NCBI GenBank assembly: GCA_044228795.1
Contig: JBGAUE010000015.1
Location: forward strand, 1 to 64,000
DNA: 64,000 bases
From: M0108 sp044228795
GTDB taxonomy: Bacteria > Pseudomonadota > Gammaproteobacteria > Chromatiales > Chromatiaceae
Direction of reading: 5' to 3'
Made by a program: the position numbers and the translations under genes. Below the pieces are notes generated by a model. The model made no database searches. It saw nothing but the letters and a program-made list of their open reading frames with translations, and was not told the DNA's origin. Positions 1 to 8,722 of this stretch are shown here, piece by piece; positions within the stretch are counted from its first letter, which is position 1; the number at the start of each line of letters is the position of its first letter.

Positions 1-114
1 GCGCTCGCCCTCGCTGCCTTCCACCACCGGGAAGCTGTAGCTCTGGCCGCCCAGGGTCAGGGTGGCAGGTGCCAGGGCGGCGGGGGTCGGGTTGGCTTGC
101 TGGGTCGTTATCAT
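1..114 (-). CDS. gltA: Citrate synthase, N-terminal fragment (cut by window edge)
   Basis: Only the first 38 codons lie in the window. The peptide begins MITTQQANP and continues with LTLGGQSYSFPVVEGSEGER, which matches the N-terminal beta-strand region of type II citrate synthases (pattern LT-x-GK-x-YE-x-PVxxG). Citrate synthase condenses oxaloacetate and acetyl-CoA at the entry of the TCA cycle in the cytoplasm. An AAGGAG Shine-Dalgarno sequence lies about 9 nt before the ATG at 114, which supports the start. No catalytic residue is visible because the rest lies outside the window, so the call rests on the N-terminal pattern alone. Confidence 0.65.
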   Translation of the reverse strand, partial: MITTQQANPTPAALAPATLTLGGQSYSFPVVEGSEGER

Positions 115-577
115 TATGGTGGACTCCTTGGGATGGGGTAGTGGCAAGGTTGGGGCCAAAAGGCGCCCAATGGGTGCAATGGGGTTACCGCTGGGCCAAT
201 TGGCTACTTCAGACCGGCCCACCCCGCCGACACGCTTCTATAAGCATACCAACCTCCGGCCCCCCATGGGGTATCCGTCATCGCTTGAGGGCCAGGTTAG
301 TGTTGGGCAGGTGGGGCTGATAACCACAACATTCGTTTCTTGCCGACGGTTATGGCAGTGGGCAGCTAGACCCGTTACGAAATCCCCGCGAGGCCATGCT
401 TGACTTGATGTTACGGCGTGCTAAGTTACCCCTGGCTTTCGGGCTATCCTGGTTCTGGAAGAACATGAAGTCCGGGCCACCTTGTGCCCCTGGTTAAGGT
501 TACTTTTGGGCATATTCCGCAACCCCACCCGCAACGCTAACAGTGGCGATGGGCTTGACATTTGTGAACCTAGGAGA
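115..577. other. Intergenic region upstream of gltA and the HPt gene
   Basis: A divergent spacer of 463 bases between gltA (leftward) and the HPt gene (rightward). It should carry both promoters. The only specific site I can name is the gltA ribosome binding site near 124-129. No convincing small gene, repeat or RNA was seen. Confidence 0.5.
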
Positions 578-991
578 ATGACACTACCCGTGACCATTCA
601 CAGCGAAGCTACCAGCCCGGTACGGGAATCGGGAGATCTCATTGATCGGGCTGTCCTGAATCAACTTCTTGAGGACGTGGGCCTGGAGAACGCCGAGGTT
701 TTACTCAATGTTTTTCTTGAGGAACTCGCGGGACAGGCCCGGGTTCTGGAGGAGGCGGCGGATCTTGCCGATCTGGTGGCTATGGGGAAGGCCGCCCATA
801 AGCTGAAGGGCAGCGCGACGACCCTGGGGGCCATCCGGCTCGGACGCCTGGTCGAAGTGATCGAAGGCGCGGCGCGCGCTGGTCAGCTTGCTGCGGCCCT
901 TGAGGCCATGGGCGAATTTCGCTGGCTTGCCCAAGCTTCTCAAGACGCCATGGTACTCATTCGTGACGAGGAATTTGGTGGCGCGAGCTAG
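578..991 (+). CDS. HPt-domain phosphotransfer protein
   Basis: A 137-residue single-domain histidine phosphotransfer protein. The helical HPt fold is recognisable from the motif AHKLKGSATTLGA with the phospho-accepting His at about residue 74, preceded by an amphipathic helix (VLLNVFLEEL). The frame is open further upstream, but the ATG at 578 has an AGGAG just before it and starts the conserved part. A GTG at 590 would give better Shine-Dalgarno spacing. The gene sits 70 bases before a hybrid kinase with two receiver domains and no HPt of its own. It is therefore the likely relay partner between that kinase and an unseen response regulator. Confidence 0.85.
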   Translation: MTLPVTIHSEATSPVRESGDLIDRAVLNQLLEDVGLENAEVLLNVFLEELAGQARVLEEAADLADLVAMGKAAHKLKGSATTLGAIRLGRLVEVIEGAARAGQLAAALEAMGEFRWLAQASQDAMVLIRDEEFGGAS

Positions 992-1061
992 CGCACTATC
1001 CCTTGCCACCTTTCGCCAATACGGGCATGCTCCTGGGATGTTGCCTGAATGATGCGGGATC

Positions 1062-3374
1062 ATGCTCAGGGTAAACCGCCCACCTTCCAAGGGTTGTAGG
1101 CTGGTGTGCTCCCCAAGCCTATCGCGCCTTATCCCCACGACCCTGCTGGTGGGCGTGGCCGTCCTGGGGCTTGCGACTCTGGCGGCGGTTGGCTGGTCGG
1201 CTGCGCATCTGACCTCCCAGGGACTTCAGGTCGGATCTGATCCGGACCGGTGGCAGCAATTCATAACCACGAACCTGCCCGAGACCCTGCGCTTTGTCTT
1301 CGGGATATTGATCTTCACCTTCATCCTTCTGCTCGCCATTTTGATGCCCATTATGCGCATCTATCGCCGCGAGATCGCCTTCCTCACCGAGAGCCGCGAG
1401 CGCAATCGAGCCATCATTGACAATATGGCCGATGGGGCGACCCATATCGATGCCGTGGGCTGTCTGGTGGCCATGAACCACGCCGCGCAAAGGATCTTTG
1501 GCTACACTCCGACCGAGATCCGCGGCAAGTGCCTCTCGATTCTTTTCGCCAAGCCAAACCGCGAGGAGGCGGATTACCGGTTGCGTCATGCCTGGACCGC
1601 CGAGGAGGCGGCAACCCATACCGAGATTGTCGGTCTTGAGGGCGAGCGCAAGGACGGTTCGCGCTTTCCGCTCTATCTCGCCATGAGCCGCGTTGATGTG
1701 GGCGGGAGTCATGTCTTCACGGCCGTGGTGCGGGATCTTACCGAAACCCAACAACAGATGCAGACCCTGCAACGGGCCCGGGATGAGGCCCTGGCCGCGG
1801 ATCGGGCCAAGAGTGAGTTTCTGGCGATGATGAGCCACGAGATCCGTACCCCGATGAATGGGGTTCTGGGTATGCTGGAACTGTTGCGGGACAGTTCCCT
1901 GACCAGCCACCAGCTTGATCTCATCCAAACCGCCGAGAAGTCCGGTGAGTTACTGCTGAATGTCATTAACGATATCCTGGATTTCTCCAAGATCGAGGCG
2001 GGGAAGATTGAACTTCAGGACATCGAGATGGATGTGCGCGGCATGGTGGAAGAGGTCACCGGCCTGGTGGCCTCCGGTGCGCGCGATAAGCTGGTCGAGG
2101 TCCTGAGCTTCGTGGATCCCGAGATCCCGCCCCTGGTACGTGGCGATCCCTATCGTATCCGTCAGATCCTCATGAATTTGATGGGAAACGCCGTCAAGTT
2201 CACCGCCCGTGGCGAGGTCGTGGTGCGGGTGACGCTCGATCGGCCCACCGAGGAGGGCTGGGTCATGCGGTTCCGCGTCTCAGACACCGGTATTGGTATT
2301 GACCCGGGGATGCTGGCAAACCTGTTTCGCCCCTTCACCCAAGCCGATGCCTCTACGACCCGGCGCTTTGGTGGCACGGGTTTGGGATTGGTGATCGCCA
2401 AGCGCCTGGCGTTATTGATGGGCGGGGAGGTTGGAGTTGAGAGCACGCCGGGCCAGGGCTCTACCTTCTGGTTCACCCTCAACCTGCCGGCGGCGGCCAG
2501 GGAAACCGAGCGGGAAATCAGGGATCTGAGTGGTATTCGTGCCCTGATCGTTGACGATAATGCCACCAACCGCCGCATCCTGGAACATCAATTGCGGGGC
2601 TGGGGAGCGCGCGCCGAGAGCGTGGAGGGTGGGCATCAGGCCCTGCGGGTCCTGCAGCAGGGGATTGACGAGGGGCGCCCCTTCGATCTGGGGATCCTCG
2701 ATATGCAGATGCCCGAGATGGACGGCATCGAGCTGGCGCGACGGATCAAGGGCGACGCCGTACTGGGATTGACACGACTCATTATGTTGAGTTCGCTTGG
2801 GTATCCGGGTGCCGAGGCGCGCCGTTCGGGCATCGAGGTGACACTCCTCAAGCCGGTACGCGAACGCTGGCTGCACGATGCCGCCGCCCAGGTTCTGGGA
2901 ATGGTGAAGCCAGATGTCAAGACCGCGATCGTCCCGATAAAACGCGAGAACCCGCGCTTTAATGCCCAGGTCCTGGTCGCCGAGGACGGTGCCGTGAATC
3001 AGAAGGTGGTGACCATGATGCTGCACCGCTTCGGAATAGAGCCCACACTGGCGCCGGATGGGCAGGCGGCCCTCGAGGCGCTTGACGCTGGGACTTACGA
3101 TCTGATCTTTATGGATGTCCAGATGCCCGTGCTCAGCGGTCACGAAGCCACGCGACTCCTGCGTGCCGAGGAACTGGAGCGGGGCAAGGGCGAGCATATC
3201 CCCGTCATCGCCATGACAGCGGGCGTCTCCGAACATGAACGCTCGGCTTGTCTCGCCTCCGGCATGGACGACTTTGTTGCAAAACCCGTCCAAATGGCCA
3301 GTCTGGAGGCGGCTCTGCTGCACTGGCTTCCAGAGCGGGCCTTAGAGCCAGTCAAGGAGAGTCGTCAGGCTTGA
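1062..3374 (+). CDS. Membrane hybrid sensor histidine kinase, PAS-HisKA-HATPase-REC-REC
   Basis: A 770-residue inner-membrane sensor kinase. Two membrane segments (about 25-46 and 77-99) frame a short periplasmic loop. A PAS domain (about 115-230) follows, then HisKA with H-box MMSHEIRTPMNG (His259), a HATPase with N-, G1- and G2-type motifs (GTGLGLVIAKRL), and two receiver domains. REC1 has the acceptor Asp547 in ILDMQMPEMDG. REC2 has Asp685 in FMDVQMPVLSG and a conserved KP. This is a BarA/ArcB-like layout without a C-terminal HPt, which the upstream HPt gene can supply. The periplasmic loop is only about 30 residues, so sensing may be by the PAS domain or the membrane. The ligand is unknown. 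The start is uncertain: a GTG at residue 15 is possible. Confidence 0.9.
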   Translation: MLRVNRPPSKGCRLVCSPSLSRLIPTTLLVGVAVLGLATLAAVGWSAAHLTSQGLQVGSDPDRWQQFITTNLPETLRFVFGILIFTFILLLAILMPIMRIYRREIAFLTESRERNRAIIDNMADGATHIDAVGCLVAMNHAAQRIFGYTPTEIRGKCLSILFAKPNREEADYRLRHAWTAEEAATHTEIVGLEGERKDGSRFPLYLAMSRVDVGGSHVFTAVVRDLTETQQQMQTLQRARDEALAADRAKSEFLAMMSHEIRTPMNGVLGMLELLRDSSLTSHQLDLIQTAEKSGELLLNVINDILDFSKIEAGKIELQDIEMDVRGMVEEVTGLVASGARDKLVEVLSFVDPEIPPLVRGDPYRIRQILMNLMGNAVKFTARGEVVVRVTLDRPTEEGWVMRFRVSDTGIGIDPGMLANLFRPFTQADASTTRRFGGTGLGLVIAKRLALLMGGEVGVESTPGQGSTFWFTLNLPAAARETEREIRDLSGIRALIVDDNATNRRILEHQLRGWGARAESVEGGHQALRVLQQGIDEGRPFDLGILDMQMPEMDGIELARRIKGDAVLGLTRLIMLSSLGYPGAEARRSGIEVTLLKPVRERWLHDAAAQVLGMVKPDVKTAIVPIKRENPRFNAQVLVAEDGAVNQKVVTMMLHRFGIEPTLAPDGQAALEALDAGTYDLIFMDVQMPVLSGHEATRLLRAEELERGKGEHIPVIAMTAGVSEHERSACLASGMDDFVAKPVQMASLEAALLHWLPERALEPVKESRQA

Positions 3375-3405
3375 GGGCATAGACGCCGGGGTTGGAACGA
3401 CAGCA

Positions 3406-3445
3406 TGGGCGGGAGTTGCGGGAAATCCGCAACAGCGCCCGCCCA
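3406..3445. terminator. Strong hairpin between convergent genes (bidirectional terminator)
   Basis: An outer stem (TGGGCGGG at 3406-3413 with CCCGCCCA at 3438-3445) and an inner stem (GTTGCGG with CCGCAAC) enclose a GAAAT loop. It lies between the stop codons of the converging hybrid kinase and SCP2-like genes, where a shared terminator is expected. The T-tract is poor (GGTTTAT), so Rho-independence is inferred from the stem. Confidence 0.6.
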
Positions 3446-3485
3446 GGTTTATCAAGGGGTAAGTGACGAAACTAACGCCTTTTTC

Positions 3486-4007
3486 CTATTTGGGACAGGC
3501 CGCCTTGTCACCCGGGACCTTACCGGTCAACTGCAGGAAGGTATCAAAAGGCCCCATGACGCCCATGGCCTCGCCCTTGGGTCCCTTGAACTGGAGCTTG
3601 CCCGTCATCATGGCGCCCATGGCCCCGCAGCCGAATTTACCCTCGCCCATGCACGTCCAGTCCTCGTCTGTGGCGTTCATCACATAATCGACATCCGGCT
3701 TGAGGCTTGTGGTTTTCACCTTGCCGCCATAGGTGCAGAGGGCCTTGCCATCCTTATCGCTGATTTGCAATTCCACGCGGCTAGCTTCGCCGCACTTGGT
3801 GCGATAGAGCTGAATGACCTTGTAGCCGCGACCGGCGTTGTTGGCAGCCCAGGCGGAGCCCGCCAGGCCCTTGGTGAGTTCGGGTGCCTTGTTCCAGGCC
3901 TCACAGGCCGCGGTAGCCCAGTCAGCGTCCATGAAGGTGGCGGCTTGAGCCTCGGCCGAGAGCCCTAGGGCCAGCAGGGGCAGGGTGAGTGTGGCGTAAC
4001 GGATCAT
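3486..4007 (-). CDS. Secreted SCP2-like (sterol carrier domain) protein
   Basis: A 173-residue protein with a clear signal peptide (LTLPLLALGLSAEAQA, cleavage after about residue 23). The C-terminal part has the SCP2-type pattern MMTGKLQFKGPKGEAMG followed by GPFDTFLQL, as in bacterial SCP-2 sterol-transfer family proteins. The mature part has five cysteines, consistent with a periplasmic disulfide-bonded protein. SCP2 domains bind lipids or other hydrophobic ligands. The substrate here is unknown. It is monocistronic and converges with the hybrid kinase. An AGGAC-like ribosome binding site precedes the ATG. This kind of secreted SCP2 protein is, as far as I recall, common in purple sulfur bacteria. 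Confidence 0.75.
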   Translation of the reverse strand: MIRYATLTLPLLALGLSAEAQAATFMDADWATAACEAWNKAPELTKGLAGSAWAANNAGRGYKVIQLYRTKCGEASRVELQISDKDGKALCTYGGKVKTTSLKPDVDYVMNATDEDWTCMGEGKFGCGAMGAMMTGKLQFKGPKGEAMGVMGPFDTFLQLTGKVPGDKAACPK

Positions 4008-4360
4008 GATGTCGTCCTCTAGATGGTTGTGGGGGGTCGTGGATGACCGTCCCGCTTGTTGGGATTATTGTGATCGGGGTTCTTATCCTAGTGGTTCCGT
4101 GACTGATTACGCAACTCCCGCGCGGGAGGTTTTATGTGTGGTCTGGGAACTTGGGCGAGGTTTGCCCTGATATCCAGGTTCCGGCGGGTGGGCAACCTAT
4201 AGCTCAGGTCGCCGTCGTGGGGCTTGGGGAGGCACCTCTTCAGTAATGACTTTGCTATCATCCTGGGCGTGACATGGGTTTCCCTATTCCTTTCTGAGGG
4301 TTAATAGCTAGTGATGCTTCCGGATGACAGGGTGACCCGGGTTGGGTTGTTGGGGTACTT
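4008..4360. other. Divergent intergenic region with a 14-bp palindrome
   Basis: A spacer of 353 bases between the SCP2-like gene and the start of the sensor operon. It contains the perfect palindrome CTCCCGCGCGGGAG (4115-4128) followed by GTTTTAT, which could be an operator or a terminator-like hairpin. No gene was seen. The promoter of the 4361-12994 operon should lie here. Confidence 0.45.
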
Positions 4361-5095
4361 ATGATCGGCAACCCTGCTTTGGTTATACGGGCCGGAGGGG
4401 TCATCGCGGCTACGGTGGCCATAGCGATTGCGTTGGCATTGCTTCTGGCCTTTCTGAAATTTGATCAGCGCTTGCTGGAAGTCACGATTGCCCGGTTGGG
4501 ACTGGTGGTCGAGGAAGTGCGGCGCCAGAGCGAAACGGGGCTGGCCTTGGGTTTGGAGTTGGCGGAACTGGAGGATTTAAGCGGGGTTCTGCCGCGTGCC
4601 GCCCGTGCGCGGAATGTCTTGCATATTGATATTCTTGATAAACAGGGATCGGTCCTATTTTCCTCCGCCGCTGATCGCATCGGGTCCAGGGCCGATCGGG
4701 TGGGGCTGGTCGCCGACGCCACGGGTCGGTTTCGTCGCCGGATCCAAGATCACGAATTGCTGCTCACTACCCCACTCATCAATGTCTTTGGTCAGATAGT
4801 GGGCGACGTGGGGGTTTATGCCGACCTGACCCCGCAGCACGAAGAATTACTGGAGGTGCGGCGCGAACTGCTTTCTTCCACCCTGCCCGTAATCGCCGGC
4901 GCCCTGCTGCTGACCCTGTTGGCGGTGATCCTCACCGTGCGGTTTTCTGGAAGGCTTGATGGCAGGGATCTCTACCCCGCGCCTCATTATCCGGTGGTTA
5001 CAGACCAGAAGGTGCCTTCGGGGCGGGGAGAGGGGCGGTTGCTGTTGCGCATATCGCGCGAGCGAATGGGAAATCACAAGAAAAAATGGTCCTGA
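4361..5095 (+). CDS. Membrane-anchored periplasmic sensor-module protein without output domain
   Basis: A 244-residue protein with an N-terminal membrane helix (about 9-32), a periplasmic module (about 33-170) and a second helix (about 172-193), ending in a short basic tail with no enzymatic or HAMP domain. The module has the local signature seen again in the next sensor genes: a helix ending in GLALGLELAELEDL, then a beta segment LHIDILDKQGSVLFSS, resembling Cache/PDC-type folds. It overlaps the next gene by 10 bases and heads the operon, so it is probably a stand-alone receptor subunit working with neighbouring outputs. The ligand is unknown. The start codon has only a weak ribosome binding site. 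Confidence 0.6.
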   Translation: MIGNPALVIRAGGVIAATVAIAIALALLLAFLKFDQRLLEVTIARLGLVVEEVRRQSETGLALGLELAELEDLSGVLPRAARARNVLHIDILDKQGSVLFSSAADRIGSRADRVGLVADATGRFRRRIQDHELLLTTPLINVFGQIVGDVGVYADLTPQHEELLEVRRELLSSTLPVIAGALLLTLLAVILTVRFSGRLDGRDLYPAPHYPVVTDQKVPSGRGEGRLLLRISRERMGNHKKKWS

Positions 5096-6945
5096 AAAGA
5101 CCCAGTCCGACAAGGAATCACGACCCTATCCGCACCCTGGTTTTTCGCCTGACGGCGATTGCAGTGGCGGTGCTGCTCCTGCTGTCCCTGCTAGCATCCT
5201 GGCTGGCGTTGCACAGTTTCGAACGGGTGCTTTATCCCGAGCTCCGCCTGAAGGCGGCGGGGGTGGCCGAGGTGTTGACCCGACAAATCAATCGTGCGCT
5301 GGATTACGACATACCCCTCCAGGAATTGCCTGGGCTGGCCGAGGCGCTGGAACGGGAGGTGGAGGCGCATGCGGATATAGCCTACGGTGCGGTGGAAAAT
5401 GTTCAAGGCCAGGTACTGGCTGCCTATGGCGCGCGCCCCAAACGCTTGGAGGCCCCGGGCGGCGGGATTGCCACCGCGGACTATGACATTCTTGAACCCC
5501 TGATAGGCCATGGCGTAACCCAGGCCCACTTGAGGCTGTCACTGGACCCTAATTGGCTGGCCAAGGCGTCTTTTGAACTGATGTTGGAGGTAGCATCCGT
5601 GATCCTGGTCTCGGTGCTGGTTACCTTCGAGGTGTTGTTGTTGGTCGTAAATCTGTCCTTGGCGAAGGTCAAACGCCCGAGCCCTGGCGAGGGAGGAAGG
5701 GTCCTCCCCGCACCGCCGGTCAACCTGGTCTTTTTGCGCCTGCCGGTGTTTTTGTTTTGCCTTTCCGAAGAACTATCGCGGCCCTTCATGCCGGCTTATG
5801 CTCAGCACCTGGCCCCCACCGCTCCCTGGTTGCCCGTCAATCTGGCGGTGAGTTTGCCCATTACCCTCTTTATGTTGGTCTGGGCCCTGTCCCAGCCTAC
5901 GGGCGCGCGATTTTCCGGACGGGTGGGGCGTCGGTTCGCCTTTATCGCCGCCGCAGGACTCTCCGCCCTGGGGCTAACCATGACCGCCCTGACCGACTAT
6001 CTGTTGACCTTTCTGCTCTGGCGCTGCGTGACAGCCTTGGGTTATGGCCTCGCCTTGATCACGGCCCAAGGGGTGGTCGTCGATCATACGACGGGACACA
6101 ATCGTGCAAGCGGATTGGCGCTTTTTATCGGCGCCCTCCTGGCCGCGGGTGTTTGTGGTCCGGTAGCCGGTGGCATTATCGCCGACCAGGTCGGGGCCTC
6201 CGCTACCTTGCTCGTGGGGGCGGGCTTGGCCCTGGCCGCCGCCGCGACCCTGGTTCTGTTATTTCGTCGTGACCCGAGATTAGGTGCCCAGGGGTTTTCC
6301 CCTCCCGTTGCCGCGGGACTTGCCAACCGGCCCGCGATTGCCAAACTCGCAGGGGATAAGCGCTTTGTCGCCCTGATGACCCTGTCCGCCATCCCGGCCA
6401 AGGTTGCGGCTACGAGCGTATTGTTTTTCCTGACGCCCTTGCTGCTGGCGGAAACCGGGGCGGGCAAGGCGGAGATAGGCCGGGTACAGATGATGTATTT
6501 CCTGGCCTTTATCATCATCTCGCCGCTGGCCGCCACGCTTTCCGACCGCTGGCAGGTGCGCCGCGGCTTTATTATCTGGGGTGGCCTGGCAACCTTGGTC
6601 GGGCTGGCCCCCCTGGCATTGCTGGACCAGGGGTGGAGTGCCCCGCTGGCCATTGGCCTGTTCGGGGTCGCCCAAGCGCTGATCAGCGCACCTCAACTGA
6701 CTTTGGTGACCCAAATCTCGTCGCGAGTGCGGGTGGCGGAGATCACCGCCATTGGCTGGTTTCGACTGTTGGAACGTTTGGGTGGCGCCTTGGGTCCCCT
6801 GTTAGCGGTAGCGCTGGCAGCGGCCTGGTCCTACCATACGGCAGTTCTGGGGATAGGTTTGCTGTGTGGCGTTAGCGCCTTATTATTCGGGTTGCTGTAT
6901 CGCGGGGCCCCAGCCGCGACCGCCCGTTCGGAGACGCGCTCATGA
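5086..6945 (+). CDS. Sensor module fused to an MFS transporter
   Basis: A 619-residue membrane protein in two parts. Residues about 20-200 repeat the operon's sensor layout: one membrane helix, a periplasmic helix with DIPLQELPGLAEAL, a beta strand with VENVQGQVLAAYG, and a second membrane helix (about 166-188). Residues about 205-615 form a 12-helix major facilitator transporter, with a typical loop around GRVGRRFAF between helices 2 and 3. A periplasmic sensor fused to MFS is unusual. It may be a transceptor whose transport is gated by ligand, or a receptor that uses the transporter fold. It starts inside the end of the preceding gene and overlaps the next by ATGA, so translation is coupled. 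Confidence 0.75.
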   Translation: MVLKRPSPTRNHDPIRTLVFRLTAIAVAVLLLLSLLASWLALHSFERVLYPELRLKAAGVAEVLTRQINRALDYDIPLQELPGLAEALEREVEAHADIAYGAVENVQGQVLAAYGARPKRLEAPGGGIATADYDILEPLIGHGVTQAHLRLSLDPNWLAKASFELMLEVASVILVSVLVTFEVLLLVVNLSLAKVKRPSPGEGGRVLPAPPVNLVFLRLPVFLFCLSEELSRPFMPAYAQHLAPTAPWLPVNLAVSLPITLFMLVWALSQPTGARFSGRVGRRFAFIAAAGLSALGLTMTALTDYLLTFLLWRCVTALGYGLALITAQGVVVDHTTGHNRASGLALFIGALLAAGVCGPVAGGIIADQVGASATLLVGAGLALAAAATLVLLFRRDPRLGAQGFSPPVAAGLANRPAIAKLAGDKRFVALMTLSAIPAKVAATSVLFFLTPLLLAETGAGKAEIGRVQMMYFLAFIIISPLAATLSDRWQVRRGFIIWGGLATLVGLAPLALLDQGWSAPLAIGLFGVAQALISAPQLTLVTQISSRVRVAEITAIGWFRLLERLGGALGPLLAVALAAAWSYHTAVLGIGLLCGVSALLFGLLYRGAPAATARSETRS

Positions 6946-7967
6946 TCCTTCTCTCTCGCCGACAGTGGCTGCAATGGGGCGGGGCAGCCGGCGTAACCCT
7001 GCTGTCGGGCGGCTGGCCGGCCCTTGCCGCGGACCCCGAGCGCACATTCCGTATCTTTATGGTACTGGGGCGCGGGGAGGGGGCCAACGAGGCGGGTTTC
7101 AAGGACTATCTGGCCCGGCGCGGGGTGCGGGCTGAATATTCGGTGCATAACGCGGGGGGTGATCCCGAGCGGATAGCCGCCCTCGTCGAGGAGATCAAGT
7201 CCGTCCGTCCCGATCTGGTCTACACCTGGGGCACCCCGCAGACCCGAGGCGTGGTTGGGGCCTGGGACGATCCCGAACCAGGCCGTTATATCCGGGATAT
7301 ACCGGTTATCTTTACCTATGTCGCCGCGCCCCTCGACGCCAGGATAGTCCCGAATTTGGACCGGCCCGGAGGCAATGTCAGCGGCACCATCCATATCGCC
7401 CCCATCGCCGCTCAAGTGAACACAATTCTGGCCTATCGAGCCATCAAGCGCTTAGGGGTGGTCTTTAACCCCGCCGAGCGCAACTCCGTCTTGATGGTCG
7501 AGGGGCTGCGTCAGGAGTGGGACCGACGCAATCTGAAGCTGCTAGAGCACCCGCTGCCACTGACCGATAACAAACCCGACCCGGCGGACATTCCCGACCT
7601 GATCGCCCGTTGTCGTGATCAGGGGGCGGAAATGCTCTACATTGGCCCCGACACCTTTATTGCCACCACCCATCGCAAACTCGTAGCTGAAACGGCCCTG
7701 GCGATGCGTTTGCCCAGCTTTTCCGTCACCGAATTGATCGTGCGCTCCGAGCAGGGGATGTTTGCCTTGTCCAGTTCCAGTTATGGCATCGGCCGGCTGA
7801 CAGGCGTCAAGGCGGTGCAAATGCTGTTGGAGGGCAAGTCCCCGGGGGATATTCCGGTGGAAACGCTCCGACGGTTCTCGGTGGTGATCAATATGGCTAC
7901 GGCAAAGGCGCTGCACTTCTATCCGCCTTTGAGCCTCTTGAATTTTGCCGAGGTGGTAGGGGTATGA
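6942..7967 (+). CDS. ABC-type periplasmic substrate-binding protein (ABC_sub_bind family), orphan
   Basis: A 341-residue protein with an RR-containing N-terminal export signal (SRRQWLQWGGAAGVTLL, possibly Tat) and the two-lobed fold of the ABC_sub_bind (PF04392) family. The pattern includes KSVRPDLVYTWGTPQT, IPVIFTYVAAPLDA, GGNVSGT and a C-terminal LEGKSPGDIPVETL. This family usually works with a permease and an ATPase for aromatic or other small ligands. Neither is present here. Its place inside a sensor operon suggests that it delivers a bound ligand to the membrane sensor modules. It overlaps both neighbours by ATGA. The ligand cannot be read from the sequence. Confidence 0.8.
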   Translation: MILLSRRQWLQWGGAAGVTLLSGGWPALAADPERTFRIFMVLGRGEGANEAGFKDYLARRGVRAEYSVHNAGGDPERIAALVEEIKSVRPDLVYTWGTPQTRGVVGAWDDPEPGRYIRDIPVIFTYVAAPLDARIVPNLDRPGGNVSGTIHIAPIAAQVNTILAYRAIKRLGVVFNPAERNSVLMVEGLRQEWDRRNLKLLEHPLPLTDNKPDPADIPDLIARCRDQGAEMLYIGPDTFIATTHRKLVAETALAMRLPSFSVTELIVRSEQGMFALSSSSYGIGRLTGVKAVQMLLEGKSPGDIPVETLRRFSVVINMATAKALHFYPPLSLLNFAEVVGV

Positions 7968-8722
7968 CCTGGCAACTACCAGAGGACGCGCTCCGCCGGT
8001 TGACGGACTCCTTACCGGTCGAGGTGAACGGGCGCCTCTTGTGCACCGGCGATGCCGCGGCGTTGGCCAGGCTCCGTTTGGAGGTGGTAACCCGGCAGCT
8101 TGCCGATCCCAATTGCTATCGGCTGGAGGCGGAAAGTCCCGATTTTCCCCTTAGCCATCTTGGGCAGGAGGGTCCGGGGGCAAAGGGCGTGATTGCAGGC
8201 CTCTTCGACGCCTCCGGGGCCCTGATTGGCTATGGCGCCTTGACCTTACCGCGACCGGGAGAGCCCAACCGCGCCGATCTTCTGGACCTGCCGTCAGACC
8301 AGAGACATCTTGTCGCCTATCTCGCCTCGGCTATGGTGCGGGTCGATTGGCAACATCATGGCCTTCACCACGCCCTGATCGATTGGCGGCTGGCATTGGC
8401 GGATGCCATGGGGCACCGGCACGCGGTGTCCGCCGTCTGGCCGGGCAACCATCAAAGCTGGGGGCATCTGGCAGCCCATGGTTTGCAAGGGAAAATAATG
8501 GCGCGGGTGGAGCAGGGTTTGCAGCGTCTGGTGGTCCATCGTGATCTGGCCGCAACCGCACCAACCCCTGACCGGGCCAGCCTGCGCCTGGTTCCCGTGG
8601 CCGAACTGGCCGACCAGGAGGGGCTGTTCGATCGGGGTTACTGGTTGTGGCGCCGGATGCGGCGGCCGGAGGGCGTCTTTGCCGAATTGGCCCGCCCCTG
8701 GCCGGGGGAGGCTGAGCCTTAA
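7964..8722 (+). CDS. GNAT-like N-acetyltransferase protein
   Basis: A 252-residue cytoplasmic protein. The central part resembles GNAT folds: a strand with ALIGYGALTLP, a strand and helix with MVRVDWQHHGLHHALIDWRL in the position of the acetyl-CoA pyrophosphate loop, and AVWPGNHQSWGHLAAHGLQ, which resembles the GNAT motif where an Asn precedes a helix. The usual Q/RxxGxG/A loop is imperfect (QHHGLH). Acetyl-CoA binding is therefore likely but not certain. It is translationally coupled to the binding-protein gene (ATGA) and to the following sensor gene (TAATG). It could modify a small-molecule signal or a protein of the system. The substrate is unknown. Confidence 0.6.
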   Translation: MTWQLPEDALRRLTDSLPVEVNGRLLCTGDAAALARLRLEVVTRQLADPNCYRLEAESPDFPLSHLGQEGPGAKGVIAGLFDASGALIGYGALTLPRPGEPNRADLLDLPSDQRHLVAYLASAMVRVDWQHHGLHHALIDWRLALADAMGHRHAVSAVWPGNHQSWGHLAAHGLQGKIMARVEQGLQRLVVHRDLAATAPTPDRASLRLVPVAELADQEGLFDRGYWLWRRMRRPEGVFAELARPWPGEAEP

